The notes: generated by a model not told the origin, from the sequence alone. Shown: positions 1 to 12,685, numbered from the stretch's first letter. The stretch is 64,000 nucleotides of DNA from Heterocephalus glaber (GCF_000247695.1 NW_004624734.1:12870740-12934739), one strand, 5' to 3'. Numbers and translations are program-made.

Positions 1-440
1 CTTTGTTGCTGCAAGGCTTGGTTCTGGCCTGGAGCCTGCCAGTCGGTTGCCTTAGAGAGTCACCCTGGCTGGAGAGTAGCTTCAAGAGGAATGAATGGGC
101 AGCCTGGCCATAGGCGCCTTCAGCTGCTTCTGCCTGCAGGGCAAGGTGTGCCCACCCTTCGCAGAAGTGTTCTCTGCTGATGGCTTCGGGCCTCCGGGCA
201 AAAGTGTGACTGCCTCCTTTGGGTAAAATTCATTTCCATTAGAAGCATATACTACCCTCTTATCAAGGGTTGAAATGAATCTTACCTAGAATGTATTGAT
301 TTGGTTTTTTGGGGGGTGTTTTTTTTAAGATGACTATATAACACCTTAGAAAAGATGTTTCATGGAAATTTTCTGAAGGAAGATAAGGAAATTAACGCAT
401 TCTTGAGAAGAGAAAAAAGTAATCAGATTGGGGATCCTTT

Positions 441-538
441 GGGGCTGGGGGTGTAGCTCAGGGGTAGAGCACTTGCCTAGCATGTGTGAGGCCCTGGACT
501 TGACACCACCCCCCCAACCACCACCACCACAATGAAAA
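441..538 (+). repeat. ID SINE, older subfamily
   Basis: GGGGCTGGGGGTGTAGCTCA with box A, GGTAGAGCACTTGCC core and a degenerate box B, followed by a C/A-rich tail. Flanked by GGGATCC at 431-437 and 543-549 as target duplication. Confidence 0.85.
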
Positions 539-1854
539 CCTAGGGATCCAGTCTGGCCAGTTTCAGAGGTTCCTAGACACCAGGGACTCCCCTGTGTGGA
601 AGACAGTGGAATTTCTAGGTCCCCTGCTTGAGCTGATGATCTGACCAAACAGACATTAAACAACCATGCACAGATAAGTGTTTAAAAAGGAGTCATTTCC
701 CACGTAAAGCAAAGAGAGAAAAATAAATTCAAGGTAGCGAGTTCAATATCCTTCCTTGGCAAAATAAAAAGCTGGCAATGTACACCTGTCCCCAGAACTA
801 CAATCACATTCCACGTATCGGTGTTTTGGTCTATGATGCACCACATGCCTCCTAAGACTGTATGAAGCTGAAAAATTCCTATTGCTTAGCATTTTTACTG
901 TACCTTCTCTGGGTGTAGATGTGCATGAACACACCAGGCGCTTACCACTGTGTTAGGCCTATAGTGTTGAGCATAGTCACACAATGTGCAGGTGTGTAGA
1001 CCAGGAGCAGGCTATACCACTGAGCCCAGGTGTGTGCTTGTCTACACCAGCTAGATGTGTGAAAGTGGAGTGTGTGATCTCCACACATGGACAAAACCAC
1101 CTAATACCTAAGTCCCTACGATGCATGACCATACTTCTGAAATCTTATTGCTATGTGAAATCAAGATGTGGGACCTGGGGCTCTCTTGCCCCTTCTTGGT
1201 GCTGTGATCGCCTCCTTCTCTGCCCTCTTTCTTGGCTCCTGCTACTCTTTACTGGAGGTCTGAAGCCTGTGGTTTATCCTTCTTATTAAAAAGAAGGTTA
1301 GCAAGCATTAGAGACATACCAGCAATTAAGACTTTCTTCCTGACTTGAGTGGGGGGAGCATTTGCAAAGATGAGGAAGTGTCTGTTCATAGCCCTCTGGG
1401 TTAAGACTACATTGTCACATGTTTATCTCCTGAGTGACATCTGGCCCACCCAACCCCTGCAAAGGCAGAGGGGGCCTGTTCTTCCTAACTGCCATGGATA
1501 ACTCGATACTGAGCCAACTGACTGCGAGTCACCTGTTCCCTCTAAGGATATAAGTATGTGCCGCATTAACCTTACTCCCACTCTGGGGTGCGCCTATGAG
1601 CTCCCAAATGAATACTGGAGCATTAACTTGGGAAGAAGTAATCTGGGTTTAAACTCAGCTGTGCTCAGGGCTCAGAGCTCCACCAGTGGCACCGTCTGAG
1701 TGAGAATGAGGACTGGACTAGACTCAGAGGATCACTTGGAAGACAGAACAGGGGCATCTTCTGGGGACACCGAAAAGGAAGAGCTGTTTTGAAGTTGATA
1801 CATCTTCCAAAAAAGTGGCTGCAAATATGTCACGAAAGAAGAGAGAGGCCTTTG

Positions 1855-1985
1855 GGTTTTGTTTTGTTGGTTTTTCAGACAAGAGTCTCACTAGGTAGCC
1901 CAGGCTGGCCTCAAACTCATGGTGATCCTCCTGCTTCAGTCGCCTGTGTGTTGCGATTACAGGCATGTGCTGCCACGCCGGCTCT
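1855..1985 (-). repeat. B1 SINE
   Basis: Reverse complement of a monomeric B1 (GGCTGGCCTCAAACTCA and GATTACAGGCATG segments), with a T-rich tail on the left. A 14-base target duplication flanks it, GAGAGAGGCCTTTG (1841-1854) and GAGAAAGGCCTTTG (1986-1999), with one mismatch. Confidence 0.9.
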
Positions 1986-4900
1986 GAGAAAGGCCTTTGA
2001 AGAGGGCATAGCACCCTAGAGCCCAGTTCAGTGGCCTCTGAGTGGTTGGACCTTGTACACGATGTGTGTATTAGAGATGCAAATAGTGTAAGTCTGTGTC
2101 GCTCAGCTTTAGTCCTGCTGGAAGCTAAGGAAACTCCAGTGTCTTTGACTCCTCCCTCCCCTTACTACCAGAGGCTGTGGTTACTTCATAGTGGTGCACA
2201 GTTTTCAAGGTGAACAAAAAGACATTGGCCATCGAAGCTACCAGAGGGTCTGAGCCGCTCACCAATTGGGTTAGGTTGAGCTGGTAGATGGACAGCTCCT
2301 GTGCTGAGTCTGTCTTGGGTCTTGAGCAAACTGGTAGAGAAATTAACTGGTAGGGACTAAATTCTGGGAGAGGACTATGTGCTTCTTAGTGTCCAAGTCA
2401 GAAGCCTTCAAAGTAACCGAGAAAATGGTCCATTTATTGAGTGTGGTATGTGGCTGCGTCATGGGTAGCTATGCACTTGGTAATTACTTCTAAAAAGTGA
2501 TGACTTGTTATTTTAGCATATAAATTTATTCTTCACATGAATGTAGCTGAAATATTATACTTAGTTACAATAACTTATTGTTCCATATATAAAAATCCAT
2601 ATAATGCATATGTACATGGAAATATATAGACCTCTATGCACATGTGTGCATGTATAAATAAATAAACTATGTCATTGGATTCTGGGGGCACTTTATAGAA
2701 TTTCACATGTCTTTACAACAAGGATATTATCTAAATTATCACCATTAAAACTGATTCTATCTTTGCATCATTCGGATTCCAGTTCCTTTCTTGGTTCTTC
2801 TACCTGGGACACAAACATAGCCTCTGGATGTGTGTGTGTTTAACTGAACAAAAATGTCAACAAGCTGCTATTTATTTTATTAAACAGCTTGAGCAGAGAT
2901 GTTTGGTTTGATTGCTGGAAATTGTTAGCTTATCACTGAACTGCCCTGATGATTCTTATTATTCAATTTGCATTGCTTACAATAATAATTATTACTACAT
3001 AAAAGAGCACGATGCTTTTATTTGTACAGTTCTTTCATTAATAATTTAATTGACTATTACATCGAAATGGTTCTGCCACACATGCATCAAGGTACTTAGA
3101 GACTGGCCCTGGGCACCTTGGGAAATGAGAATATAGGTATAAACTGTAGTCTTGGGGTGAGAGGCTGCAGAGGGAGGCAGATTCTTCGGCCTTGACATCC
3201 AATTGGTTGTTTGTACCTCCCCTCATCATATTGATTTCCGAGCATTTTATTGATTCACCAGTATTGATTCTGATCTGATAATTTTAACAGTGTAAGAAAG
3301 TAGATCATGGCATAGTTATTTTGGTGGCTAAAATAAATGGGTTGGTACTGATTTAGAAGTGAAAAAGTAATAATGGCTAAAACAATAAATCTGACCTGAA
3401 ATGATGGAATCGATGGATTCGTGTAAACAGCCTGTGTGCCCAAGGGTTGCGTGTAGTCTGCAGAAATGATTTTATCAGTCACAGCTTAGCTGACGCTCCT
3501 AGACTGCATCACAACTGTGTCAGACACATTTGTGTTAATATATCTTGGTATAGGAAAACTTGCTTTGTGGATTATTTTTTAGTGTAGGGGAGTATGAGTA
3601 TAAGTTTTGTCCTACACTCAAGTTTTATATAATACATGAAATTGATGACTTGAAATCTGCCTTTGGAGGCACAGGATAATGGGATTGAACCTGACTGTGG
3701 CGAGTGTCAACTCACAGTGAGGTTCAGACAGCTGCATTTTGAAACTGTGGATTAAACAGGGAAAATAAAGCAAAAAAAAAAAGATTCCCATTTGACCAGG
3801 CCAGCCTGATTTCTGGGAGGATGAACGCATCTATTGGTCAGAAGTTTCACAGAGGAAACTTTCCACATCAGAGATTGGAGTTTATGAAAATGATGGCCTT
3901 CCCCTGCCCTGGTGGCCAAGTTTTTGGAGCAGGTTTTAACAGCTGGCCTTTGCACCTGCCACCATGTTTACCAGGCTCAAAAAAGGAATTCAGGTAAATT
4001 AGCCTCACAGAGGGGTTATGGGGTTATAGAGTTCTGTCTCCTAATTTACCTTCTGGAAAGGAGGTTGTCTCCTCATAATTAAAAATCATACCTACATCTT
4101 TAAAGGACAGCTGAACACCTAGTACTATGCGCTCTATGGGTGCACAATCTACTTTAATGGAATTGAATCCTTGACAGTTAATTACAAATTTGGAAGAAAG
4201 TTACTTCCTGGTGGCCAAATTGTATGTGCCTCTCAAGTTTGATCAGGTCATGGAGTAAGAGAGAATCCTCAAGACTCAGTGGTCTAAAATAATAATGCTT
4301 TAGTTCTTGCTCAGTCTACCTATCTGTTGAAGATTTGCTGGGGCCATCACCCCACGTCATCTTTGTTCTTATTCCTGGATGGAGGCAGATGGAACATTCC
4401 CATCACCAGTGCTGGAGGAAAGGAGACAATGGTGACATGTGTGCTGGCTCTTCAAGTTGCCCAGTTGTGACCAGTCACTTCCACTCAAAATGTCTTGGCC
4501 AGAGCTAGTCACGTGGCTTCACCTAACTTCAGGTAGGTGGGGAAGTGCAATACCTCTGAGTACTTGAAGGAGGCAGGTGCCACATTTAGCCATAAATAGC
4601 CCAGTGCCACAGATAGAGCTCTAGAAACCAATCTCAATGGCAGCAAGTGAGCAAAACTGACATGAGAATTCCCTCCATCATTCTGAGGAAAACAGACTAA
4701 TCTCCTCGAAAAGAGATATTTCGTTTCTTCAGTCCTGTCCTTCTAGGGACTGAACCAGAAGGTTCCTGGGGCTCTAGCCCGCCCTAATCTCCACCTCCAT
4801 GCAAATAAGCCACCAAGACAAGCATTCAGTGTGCATGTCATGTGTGCATGACATCCTGGGGAGGGCCAGCCAGATGGCTATTTCTAAGCTCTGCCAAGAC

Positions 4901-5144
4901 ACAGATTCTGAAGCAGCCACAGTTTCATCGTTTCCCCATCTGGGTATTCACTGTGGATTGTCCCAGGGTTTTAAATCATCTTTTATATCTTTTTTTTTAA
5001 GTAAACCTCTACACCTTTCTTATAAGAATAACCCTGGCTGGTTTGGGGCATGTGTCTCTGTTTCCTGCTGACTAATGTAGAAGGCCACATTTATCCATGA
5101 GGGTCAGGGAAGCTTCTGATTTCCTTGCTTCAGTTCTTCTAATT

Positions 5145-5246
5145 CTGTGTGTGCGTGTGCATGTGTGTATGTACGTGTTGCTGGAAAGGGAACCCAGGGA
5201 TTTGCAGTGCTATGCAGGTGTTCTACCACTGAGCTATACCCAGCCC
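5145..5246 (-). repeat. ID SINE with TG-rich tail
   Basis: Reverse complement of an older ID (CCACTGAGCTATACCCAGCCC at the right end, on reversal GGGCTGGGTATAGC). The 3' tail side, 5145-5178, has become a TG-rich microsatellite. Confidence 0.8.
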
Positions 5247-5603
5247 TATTCTTTGCCTCAGCCATGTGTGTTCATTTATGTGAGTCTCCATCAGGCTGCT
5301 CCAGGGCACTTACTGAAGTCTCCCTGATCAGAACTGAATGCTTGGGTTTGGGCTTGGGTTGTTGTCATAACAAGTTCCATTGGGACCTTAGTTATATTCT
5401 TTAAGGCCCAAAAAGGAATTTTTGTCCACACAAGAGGGCCTAACTTAGCCAGCAAGTTCAGCCATCTGAAAAGTAGCCAGGAATAGGAACGAAAAGTATC
5501 TCAGGACAAAATAGTTATTTCCAAATCCATGTACTAAACTAAAGTTCATACTGCTGATTTTCTGTTATTACAGCCACACTCCTAATTAACTCTTTTATCT
5601 TTA

Positions 5604-5657
5604 TGGTTTTCTTCCTTTCCTTTCTCCTCCCTCCCTCCCTTCCTTACTCCCCCCCCC

Positions 5658-5704
<47 letters not shown>
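5604..5704. repeat. Polypyrimidine / (CTTT)n microsatellite
   Basis: CTCC/CCTT-rich run, then a C run and about a dozen CTTT units (5658-5704), abutting the 3' end of the ID at 5706. It has probably grown from that element's tail. Confidence 0.9.
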
Positions 5705-5705
5705 T

Positions 5706-5764
5706 CATGCCAGGGATTGAACCCAGGACCTCACCCATGCTACCACTGAACTACACCCCAGCCT
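5706..5764 (-). repeat. ID SINE, older subfamily
   Basis: Reverse complement with GGGATTGAACCCAGG (box B) and ACCACTGAACTACACCCC (box A). Confidence 0.8.
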
Positions 5765-5771
5765 TAACTGT

Positions 5772-5872
5772 ATTCTTTACAGATAAGAAAACCTGAGGAC
5801 AAAGAGGTTAAGTAGTTTACTTAAAGTCCAAAGCCATGAGTGGTACAACAGGTTCCAGTGGTTCTAGATTCA
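5772..5872 (-). repeat. MIR
   Basis: Diverged MIR core: CAGATAAGAAAACCTGAGG followed by AGAGGTTAAGTAG, in the minus orientation. Confidence 0.6.
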
Positions 5873-6449
5873 GTGGGATAATCAGGGTGTGTGATGGTGG
5901 CAGTGAGATAAGGGAAAAGGCTGGACTATGTTCAATGCTCTCCTTTTACAAAGCAGTGGAGAAATACATAGTGATTGTAGAATGATCCCCTTCAAAATAT
6001 CCAGTTTTGTGTTTAATTCGAGTTTGTAATTGGCTGAGAAACCCAAGTGGAACTGCGCTCCCTGATTCTGCTAAATGAATGAAGAGTTGCTGGACATCTA
6101 GTTTAGCTGGTGTAGAAGCAGATGTTTATGAAATACTTTTTTACACAATCAGGATGAAACCACAACTCAGTCTGTGTTGTGATGACCCATATGGTACTCT
6201 GAGAGGCAGGGGTGGGAGGCAGATGCCTCGGGAACATCTCCACTGGGGCAGTCCTTGCACGACTGAGGATGTGGCTTCATAAAGCAATATTCCTGCACAG
6301 AAGCCAATGGCAACCCATTCACTGCGTCCACCAAAGATCCTCCGTTTGCGTTGTGATCCACAATTTACAAAGCACCATCGGGTGCATGACAGCTCGTGCT
6401 CAGAACAACCCTGCATCTTGGACAAGGTGGATGCTGCTTTGATTTGATT

Positions 6450-6812
6450 ACCGTGTTTTCCCTCTGAAACTCATGCTGAAATTGAATTGCCCTTGTAGCA
6501 GTGCTGAAGATGGGATGTCTAAGAGGTGATTAGGTTGTTATGAGTGATGAATGCCCTTCTTTGGGCGTTCTCACTCTTGGGGACTAGTTTAGTTACCTAG
6601 AGAGTGGGTTGTTATAAAGTACAGCTGCCCCTCGTGTTTTCCCTCCCTTTCATGTACTCACCCTTTCACTTCCTCAATCTTATCATGCTCTCACTATACT
6701 CACTGCTATACCCTTGGATTTCCCAGTCTCCAGAACTATGATCCAAAATTAACCTCTATGTTTTATAAATTTCTCAGCCTCAAATACTCTGATATAGCAA
6801 TAGAAAGTTGAA
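6450..6812 (+). mobile_element. MaLR-type solo LTR
   Basis: Resembles the MLT1/MST group from end to end: a 5' part with AAATTGAATTGCC and a deletion-prone centre, the CCAGAACTATGATCCAAAATTAAC segment split by divergence, and the terminal CTCAGCCTCAAATACTCTGATATAGC. No internal viral genes. Confidence 0.75.
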
Positions 6813-7027
6813 GCAGGTGCTTTTCTATCCTATAGGTGGAGACAGAGAGGCTACAGCATCATCAAGTACAGAGCCAGTGTCAAAGGGTGTTTCATCTCTC
6901 GCTCTGTGCTGCTCCTTGAATTCCTGCTCTACTCTGCTCACACAATTGAAGAGATATGGGGTGGGGGGTCACCCAGAGGGAAATTGAAGCACATTTTTTT
7001 CTCTGCTCTAAGGAGCTTTCTTTCCTA

Positions 7028-7069
7028 GGAAAAACAAACAAACAAACAAACAAAAACAAACAAAAAATA
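7028..7069. repeat. (CAAA)n tract
   Basis: A-rich run of AAAC/CAAA units, with no clear SINE body attached. Confidence 0.85.
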
Positions 7070-8087
7070 GGTTCCCAGAGAGGGTAGGAGAAGGAATGAG
7101 AGTCTCCACATGAGCCACTTGGCTCTGAGACTGAACAGAGAGTGTAGATAACATGTACAGGAGGTAAATGTCCTTGAAGGTCAGACAATTTGGAGGCAAG
7201 GCTTTCTTTACCTGCTAGTTGCAGGTCGTGACTTCCAGTCTGGGAAGCCCCACTTTCTGAACTGATGATAAGGCTGAGACCTCCCTGCTTCTTGGGATTG
7301 CTGGTCCCACAGGAGGCACTCACACTACTAACCAGACAGCAGAGCACTCCACAGCCTCCCCAGTGTTAGTGTGCCCTGGAGAGAAGGAGAGAAGGGTTGG
7401 TCAGTGGTCCTCATGCTCTGCTCTTGGGGCTGAGGGTCTGGACTTCTCAGGGTGGTCCTAGACAAGAGACCTGGCCTTGACCTTTTGTCTGTGCTGCTCA
7501 CTAGCTCAGTGTGAGACTTGGACCCAGTTAGAGGACCCCTGGGTCTCACCTGTAAATTAAAGAGTTTACAACCTCACTTAACATGTAAAGAGGTTCAGAT
7601 AGAAACAGACAATGTTTACTTGTCTAGACTTTAAAATTTTTGAGAATATCCCATTCTGGAGAGAGGCTGGAAAACACCCTTACTGTTTTTGCGTCAGGAT
7701 ACATTAGCAGAGTGTTTTGGCTGGGCATTTGACAACATCGACCAAAATTATGAGCCACAGATTTAGCAAATTCACCCTTGGAAATACATCCTATGGATTT
7801 TTTTTCACCAAAGTATTAAGAATTGGTGAATAAAGATAACTCAGTGTTGTTTGTAATGATGATAGCAAATGAATATGACCTCAGTCTCCATCACTAGAGG
7901 AAGGCTTAATGCACAAATGATTTATGTTGGCATAATGGGAAGCATTTAAATAGGATATGTGGGAAAAGGAGAAAAGTATAATAGTAGTAAGTAATAACTA
8001 CGTATGCATTGAGTGCCATCTATGTTTTAAGAAATGTATATCTTTTCAATATTGTGAGAAATATCTAAGATAATCAGCTTAGAAAGA

Positions 8088-8650
8088 GGAAAGATTTGCT
8101 TTGGGTCATAGTTTTGGAGGTTTTAGTCCATGGTTAATTGGCCCCATTGCTTTGCGGCCTGTAGTGAGATAGCACATCAAGGTGGGAGCACATGGCAGAA
8201 GAGGTCATTCAACTCATGGCAGAGAAGTCAAAAAAAGAAAGACAGGAAGGGCCGGGTTTCCCTATCACTCCTGGGGCACACCCCCAATGACCTAACTTCC
8301 TCCTACTAGGCCACACCTCTGAAAGGTTTCACCACCCACAGTGGGCACAGTGGTGCATGCTTGTAACCCCAGCTGTCTTGGAGGGTGAGGCAAGAGGGTC
8401 ACAAATTCAAGCCCAGCCTTGGTAATTTAATGACTTAGCAAGATCCTATCTCAAAATATAAATAAATAATAGTTACATAGTTAAATAAATAGAGCCTGGG
8501 GGTCTAGTGCAGTGTGAAGACTCTGGGTTCAATCCCTAGTACTTCAGAAAAAGAGGAGGTTCTGTCTCCCAACATCACCGTGGCCTAGAAACCAGGTCTT
8601 TAACATATGAACCTTAGAGAGGGGTGGCATTTCATACCCAAACTATGGCA
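8088..8650 (-). mobile_element. MaLR-type LTR, minus strand, split by a SINE
   Basis: Reverse complement of an MLT1/MST-like LTR: TTTTAGTCCATGGTTAATTGG, the CCCCCAATGACCTAACTTCC segment and the terminal CATACCCAAACTATGGCA. A B1-dID interrupts it at about 8341-8550. Confidence 0.7.
8341..8550 (+). repeat. B1-dID SINE inside the LTR
   Basis: B1 left half (GTAACCCCAGCTGTCTTGGAGG, diverged), an A-rich linker with TAAATAAATA, then an ID-like right half ending GGTTCAATCCCTAGTAC. Confidence 0.8.
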
Positions 8651-8651
8651 C

Positions 8652-8775
8652 ATGTGCTGACTCATCTATACCTGTATTTTACAGATCAAAATACCTAGGG
8701 TGCAGTGAAGTTATATAACCTGCTCAAGACCATGATGTAGTTAGAAAGTAGCATGATATGTTCTCATTTCAGAAC
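8652..8775 (-). repeat. MIR
   Basis: TATTTTACAGATCAAAATACC and the following GTTATATAACCTGCTCAAG match the diverged minus-strand MIR core. Confidence 0.55.
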
Positions 8776-8980
8776 TTTCATTGCCTTCATAAGTGAGAAA
8801 GCAAGTTTATTTATGTAAAAATTTCAAGTCATATGTATGTGTATAGACGTGAGTATTCCTCATATGTTCTTATTGTTGGAGGAAAAAACACATAAGAAAG
8901 GAAGGACTGAGAGTCCCAGACAGGAGGAAAATTAGTATTTATTTTTCATTTTATGGCCACTTTTGCTGTTTTGCCTTTTT

Positions 8981-9038
8981 TTTTTTTGGTACCGGGGATC
9001 GAACTCGGGTCCTTGCACTTGCACAGCAGGCAGCCATC
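8981..9038 (-). repeat. ID SINE, young, 5'-truncated
   Basis: GGTACCGGGGATCGAACTCG is the 3' half of the young ID on the minus strand; the box A half is missing. A perfect 12-base target duplication TTTTGCCTTTTT flanks it (8969-8980, 9039-9050), so the truncation happened at insertion. Confidence 0.88.
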
Positions 9039-9079
9039 TTTTGCCTTTTTTTAAAAGATATGTTTACCTTTTTTTGTTA

Positions 9080-9107
9080 AAAAAAAAAAAAAGAAGAAGA
9101 AGAAGAA
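9080..9107. repeat. A-rich (AAG)n tract
   Basis: Poly-A passing into AAG units. No SINE body is adjacent on the left. Confidence 0.85.
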
Positions 9108-9274
9108 ATGTGTACATGAGGCCATTCTAGTTAGGCAGTAGAATTAGGGGTTATTAAAATTTCTTTTAATTTTTCTCCATATAAAATTTATCAAGTAGAT
9201 AATTGTGTTTTTAGGTGGAAAAAGTTGGACAAGACCCTTCCAAGAGCCCCTTCCACATTAGAAATATTCTTGTT

Positions 9275-9361
9275 GGGCCGGGGATTTAGCTCAGTGGTTC
9301 TGCTGCCTGCCTCCCAAGCGTAAGGACCCAAGTTCGATCCCCGGTACCAAAAAAAAAAAAA
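9275..9361 (+). repeat. ID SINE, young, full length
   Basis: GGGCCGGGGATTTAGCTCAG start, box B GTTCGATCCCCGG, GTACC then an A tail. Perfect target duplication AGAAATATTCT at 9260-9270 and 9362-9372. Confidence 0.95.
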
Positions 9362-9743
9362 AGAAATATTCTGGTTATACTGAGCTGGTTCCCAGCACCA
9401 TTTCTTACATGACTGCAATGAAACCATGTTCCCTGCCCACAGGGCACGTAGACCTAGTGTAAGTGGCAGCGGACATGCCTTCCACAGCTGCAACAGGTGC
9501 AGAGCTGGGCCACACGTTTCTCTGCTGGTGGTGGTGTCTCAATGGGCCAGGCCCTCACTTTCTTCTCTAGGGCAGAACTGTGTCTGTGTCCAGGCTGATG
9601 AGAACTGTGGGAGAAGGGATGAGTCGCAGGCAGGCTCCTGCAGGTTCCATCAGGACCGGAGGGCTCTGAGTTCATGATTCTTACCATCCCAGGCAAGAGT
9701 GTGTGCCAACAATGAAAGTGGACACTTATCTGTGTCAGGCACA

Positions 9744-10131
9744 TGCTGTGGTTTAGATAGGGTCTGAGTGTGTCCCCCAAGGGTTCATGTGTTGGTAGCC
9801 TGCTCCTTCGTGTGGTCTCATGCTTACTGATTGGGTCCTTGGGAGCACTGCCCATGGAAGGAATTAGTGCTCATGGGACTCCAGTTCATTCTTGAGAGAG
9901 GGGTGGTGTTATAAAATAGCAAGCCTGGCCTCTGTCCACTCTCTGGCTTCCTGTCTCCCTCTCATTTGTGGTCCCACCGTATGCTATTCACCATGAGATG
10001 ACACCAGAGCCAACTAGTGTTGATCCATGCCTTTAAACTTCTGGAACTATGAGGTAAGTAAACCTCTTTTCTTTGTAAAGTACCCAGCCTCAGGTATTTC
10101 ATTATAACAATAGGAAGCAGACTAAAACACA
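9744..10131 (+). mobile_element. MaLR-type solo LTR
   Basis: Starts TGCTGTGGTTTAGATAGGG and includes GGGTTCATGTGTTGG. Ends with TTCTGGAACTATGAGGTAAG, the CCTCTTTTCTTTGTAAAG polyadenylation-like region and AGCAGACTAAAACACA. Full-length MLT1/MST type with no internal genes. Confidence 0.85.
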
Positions 10132-11177
10132 CTGTAACTCTTGATGCCAGCACTGTTGTTACTATGTTTCTCCCCATCAATAGATGAGAATTCGGATACT
10201 TGCCCTTTCTTCTACCTTAAGTTTTCAGCAATAAAAGCAGTGTGTCCCCACATTACTGAGTCAAAGAGGATTATCATATTGTCTGGAACAGTAATGGAAT
10301 TGAGAAAATCCCCAAAGGCAGAAAAAAACTCAGAGAAGTGGTCAAGAGTCTTAATCAGCTATCACCAGCCCCCTGTAATTTTCTATCCTGTGTTAAAGGG
10401 TTTGTTTTTAATGAGAAGGGATTGTATCTTGCAATCTCTTATGGCCGTCTGCCCATGCATGTGTCACAGCATTTACCACACTGGACACTGGATGGTAACT
10501 GCTGTTATGGGTCGTGTCCTTCATGAGTATGTGGGCTCTCAGGGGACAGAATCTTGCTTCATTTCTTTAATCCAGAACTGGCCCTGAATTTGGACTACAA
10601 GAACATTCCCAGCATGGGTAAGGTGAGGGCTTGTCTGAGTGGTCAAAAGGCACTAAACAGCAACCCGTACTAAAAACCAAACCCCCAGTGCTGGACAGCC
10701 ACTGGATGAGAGATGAGAAAGAGGAAAAATAAGCAAAGCTTCGTTTTAGCTTAGCAAGCTTGTATTTGGAAGAAAAACGGTGGCTCCTGGGAGAGCGGGA
10801 GGTTTGCGTTGCTCACATCTCAGTTTGCTTTAAGCAGATTAACTTATGGGCCTTTGTCAACTAAATTGTGATTGAGGAGGGAGCAGATTCTAATGGGGAA
10901 GAGATGAAAAGGAAGAAAATAAGTGGAAGCAACGAAGCAGAGGCACTCTGAAGTCGCTGGAGGCTGGAGCACCAGGAGGCCCCTGGAGGGCAGCTCTGCC
11001 TCTGCCTGCTGACTTCTCCCTGCCCACGCTTGGCGCTGTTCACACTGTGCCTCATTTGGGGGGCAGCTGGTAGAAATGTGTGTGTGTGCCCATCATTTAA
11101 TATATAAAACTAATGAGATGAAGATGGGAGTGACCGCAAATTCCACCCAAAGAGTCAGCTTGTAAAAAGAACATTGT

Positions 11178-11361
11178 TCATACCCATTGTTGGCACCCAT
11201 GTAGGAGGATGAGGCAGGAAGATTGTAAATTTGAGCCCAGCCTGAGCAACTTACTGACTTGGTGATAAATTTTTACAATATATGTTGGAAAAGGGCTGGA
11301 GTTAACAGCTCAGTGCATAGGTTCTGGGTTCAGTCCCCAGTATTGAAAACAAAACAAAACA
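11178..11361 (+). repeat. B1-dID SINE, diverged
   Basis: B1 pieces AGGAGGATGAGGCAGGAAG and GAGCCCAGCCTGAGCAAC, then an ID-like half with CTGGGTTCAGTCCCCAGTA and an AAAAC-rich tail. Confidence 0.75.
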
Positions 11362-11398
11362 AGTGTTCACTTAAACCTGAAAGCTGGAATAAACATTC

Positions 11399-11503
11399 TT
11401 TTGGGGGGTTTTTGTTTGTTTTTTTTTTTTGGTACCAGGGATCGAACTCAAGACATTCAGCTTGCGAGGCAGGCACGGTGCCACTAAGCTAAATCCCTGG
11501 GCC
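11399..11503 (-). repeat. ID SINE, young
   Basis: GGTACCAGGGATCGAACTC to CTAAGCTAAATCCCTGGGCC on the minus strand. Perfect target duplication AATAAACATTC at 11388-11398 and 11504-11514. Confidence 0.93.
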
Positions 11504-12685
11504 AATAAACATTCATTTTAATTTTATGTTTTTAGTCAATAGGATGTTGTCCTAAGCATGCTGTATGTAAACAGCTCAGAGTTGAGATTAAAGTGGAAAA
11601 TTCCTAAAGGGTCTTCTCCTGTTGTCAGTGGCAGCAACAAATCTTCATCTATTGGAGAGAATGTAGCTTTAGTACTTGAAATGTTAAATGGCTCAGATTG
11701 GAGGTGTTGTGTCACTCTTCACACTTCACGAGACTCGAAGTGATCTGCAGGGAGCCCCTCTATACGTGATGCCTCCTTACTCCTATATGCTCACATTTCC
11801 ACTCAGGCGATGAGTCTGGAGGAGACTGGAATCTGCTCTATCTGCACTACCCTTAGCAGGGCGCACTGGGTTGGGAGACCAGGATCATAGCCATGATTCT
11901 CCAGATTGTTAGTCCACAGCCAGCTCATCAGGACAGTGCCAACATCTGGCCCTGGGACAGTGGTGTCATGTCATGGACCCCAGAACCAGAGGCTGACAGG
12001 AAGAGGCTCAGGAGCCAAACGCCTTCTTTTGTTTTGTTTTCAACAACACTCTTCTGCTCTGGGAGAACCAAAAAGGCTGTGGAAATAACCTGAACTCTGT
12101 GTGTGTCACTAAAAAGATCTATAATAGATGAGAACAGGTAGCTTCAAAACTGCTTAGCCTGCTGCCTCCTGGTAGGAGACATAGGGGATAATGAATCTTT
12201 TTTTTTTTTCAAGCCTACACTCCTAGCATTTCTTCATAATGTGCTGAATATATCCTTCAGTAGTACTGGGTCAGTTAGGTGAAGGGCAAGATAGAACAGA
12301 AATTATGAAGGACTGGGTCCCTCATGAGGTGGCTTTTGACTGCACTAGCACAGATTCCTTAACATTCAGTCTGATGTATTTGGCTTTTGATGACTTTACC
12401 CACAGCAGGGTTCCCCAAAGGAAGAGGAAGAGGAACTTGACTTCTATCTGTGTAATCAGAGAGATCACCAAAGTGGTCCTTGCTACAATAAAAGTGATTT
12501 CCCCCAAGGAAGATTCCTGTTTCCTCCTTAAAGTCAACTTTTTGATCAATTTTAAATAGTCTTCTAGACTTTCTTCCAGCCAGCAAGAATTCAGGGCTTC
12601 CTACTGTATAATAAGGAAACTGTTATTAATGCAAAAGTTGACCTTTGCAAATCTTATTTTACTAGCCAGAAAGAAGCTAGTTATG

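Larger units (their letters stand above)
1..5140. other. Non-coding sequence with few repeats
   Basis: Apart from an ID at about 441 and a B1 at 1855, I see no gene and no young repeat. The stretch 2450-3100 is AT-rich. All open frames are short, unlike known proteins and without splice-site support. 2000-5140 is unique sequence in which I recognise nothing. Confidence 0.6.
5873..11177. other. Non-coding block rich in old LTRs
   Basis: Contains three MaLR-type LTRs (6450, 8090, 9744), SINEs and a MIR. The unique parts 6815-8085, 8776-8976 and 10132-11177 show nothing I can name. A 148-codon open frame at 10141-10587 has no family resemblance; its end (about 10490-10590) looks weakly MIR/L2-like. 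Confidence 0.55.

Noticed and set aside
6892..7347. 151-codon minus-strand frame
   Set aside because: Contains a Phe/Cys/Leu-Val run made by a (CAAA)n tract; composition artefact.
9275..9361. tRNA gene suggested by box A and box B
   Set aside because: The sequence is an ID SINE: A tail, target duplication and many dispersed copies. It cannot fold into a complete tRNA cloverleaf with an acceptor stem.
10141..10587. 148-codon open frame
   Set aside because: Begins beside an LTR end, has no recognisable domain, and another frame is open over the same region. Most likely chance.
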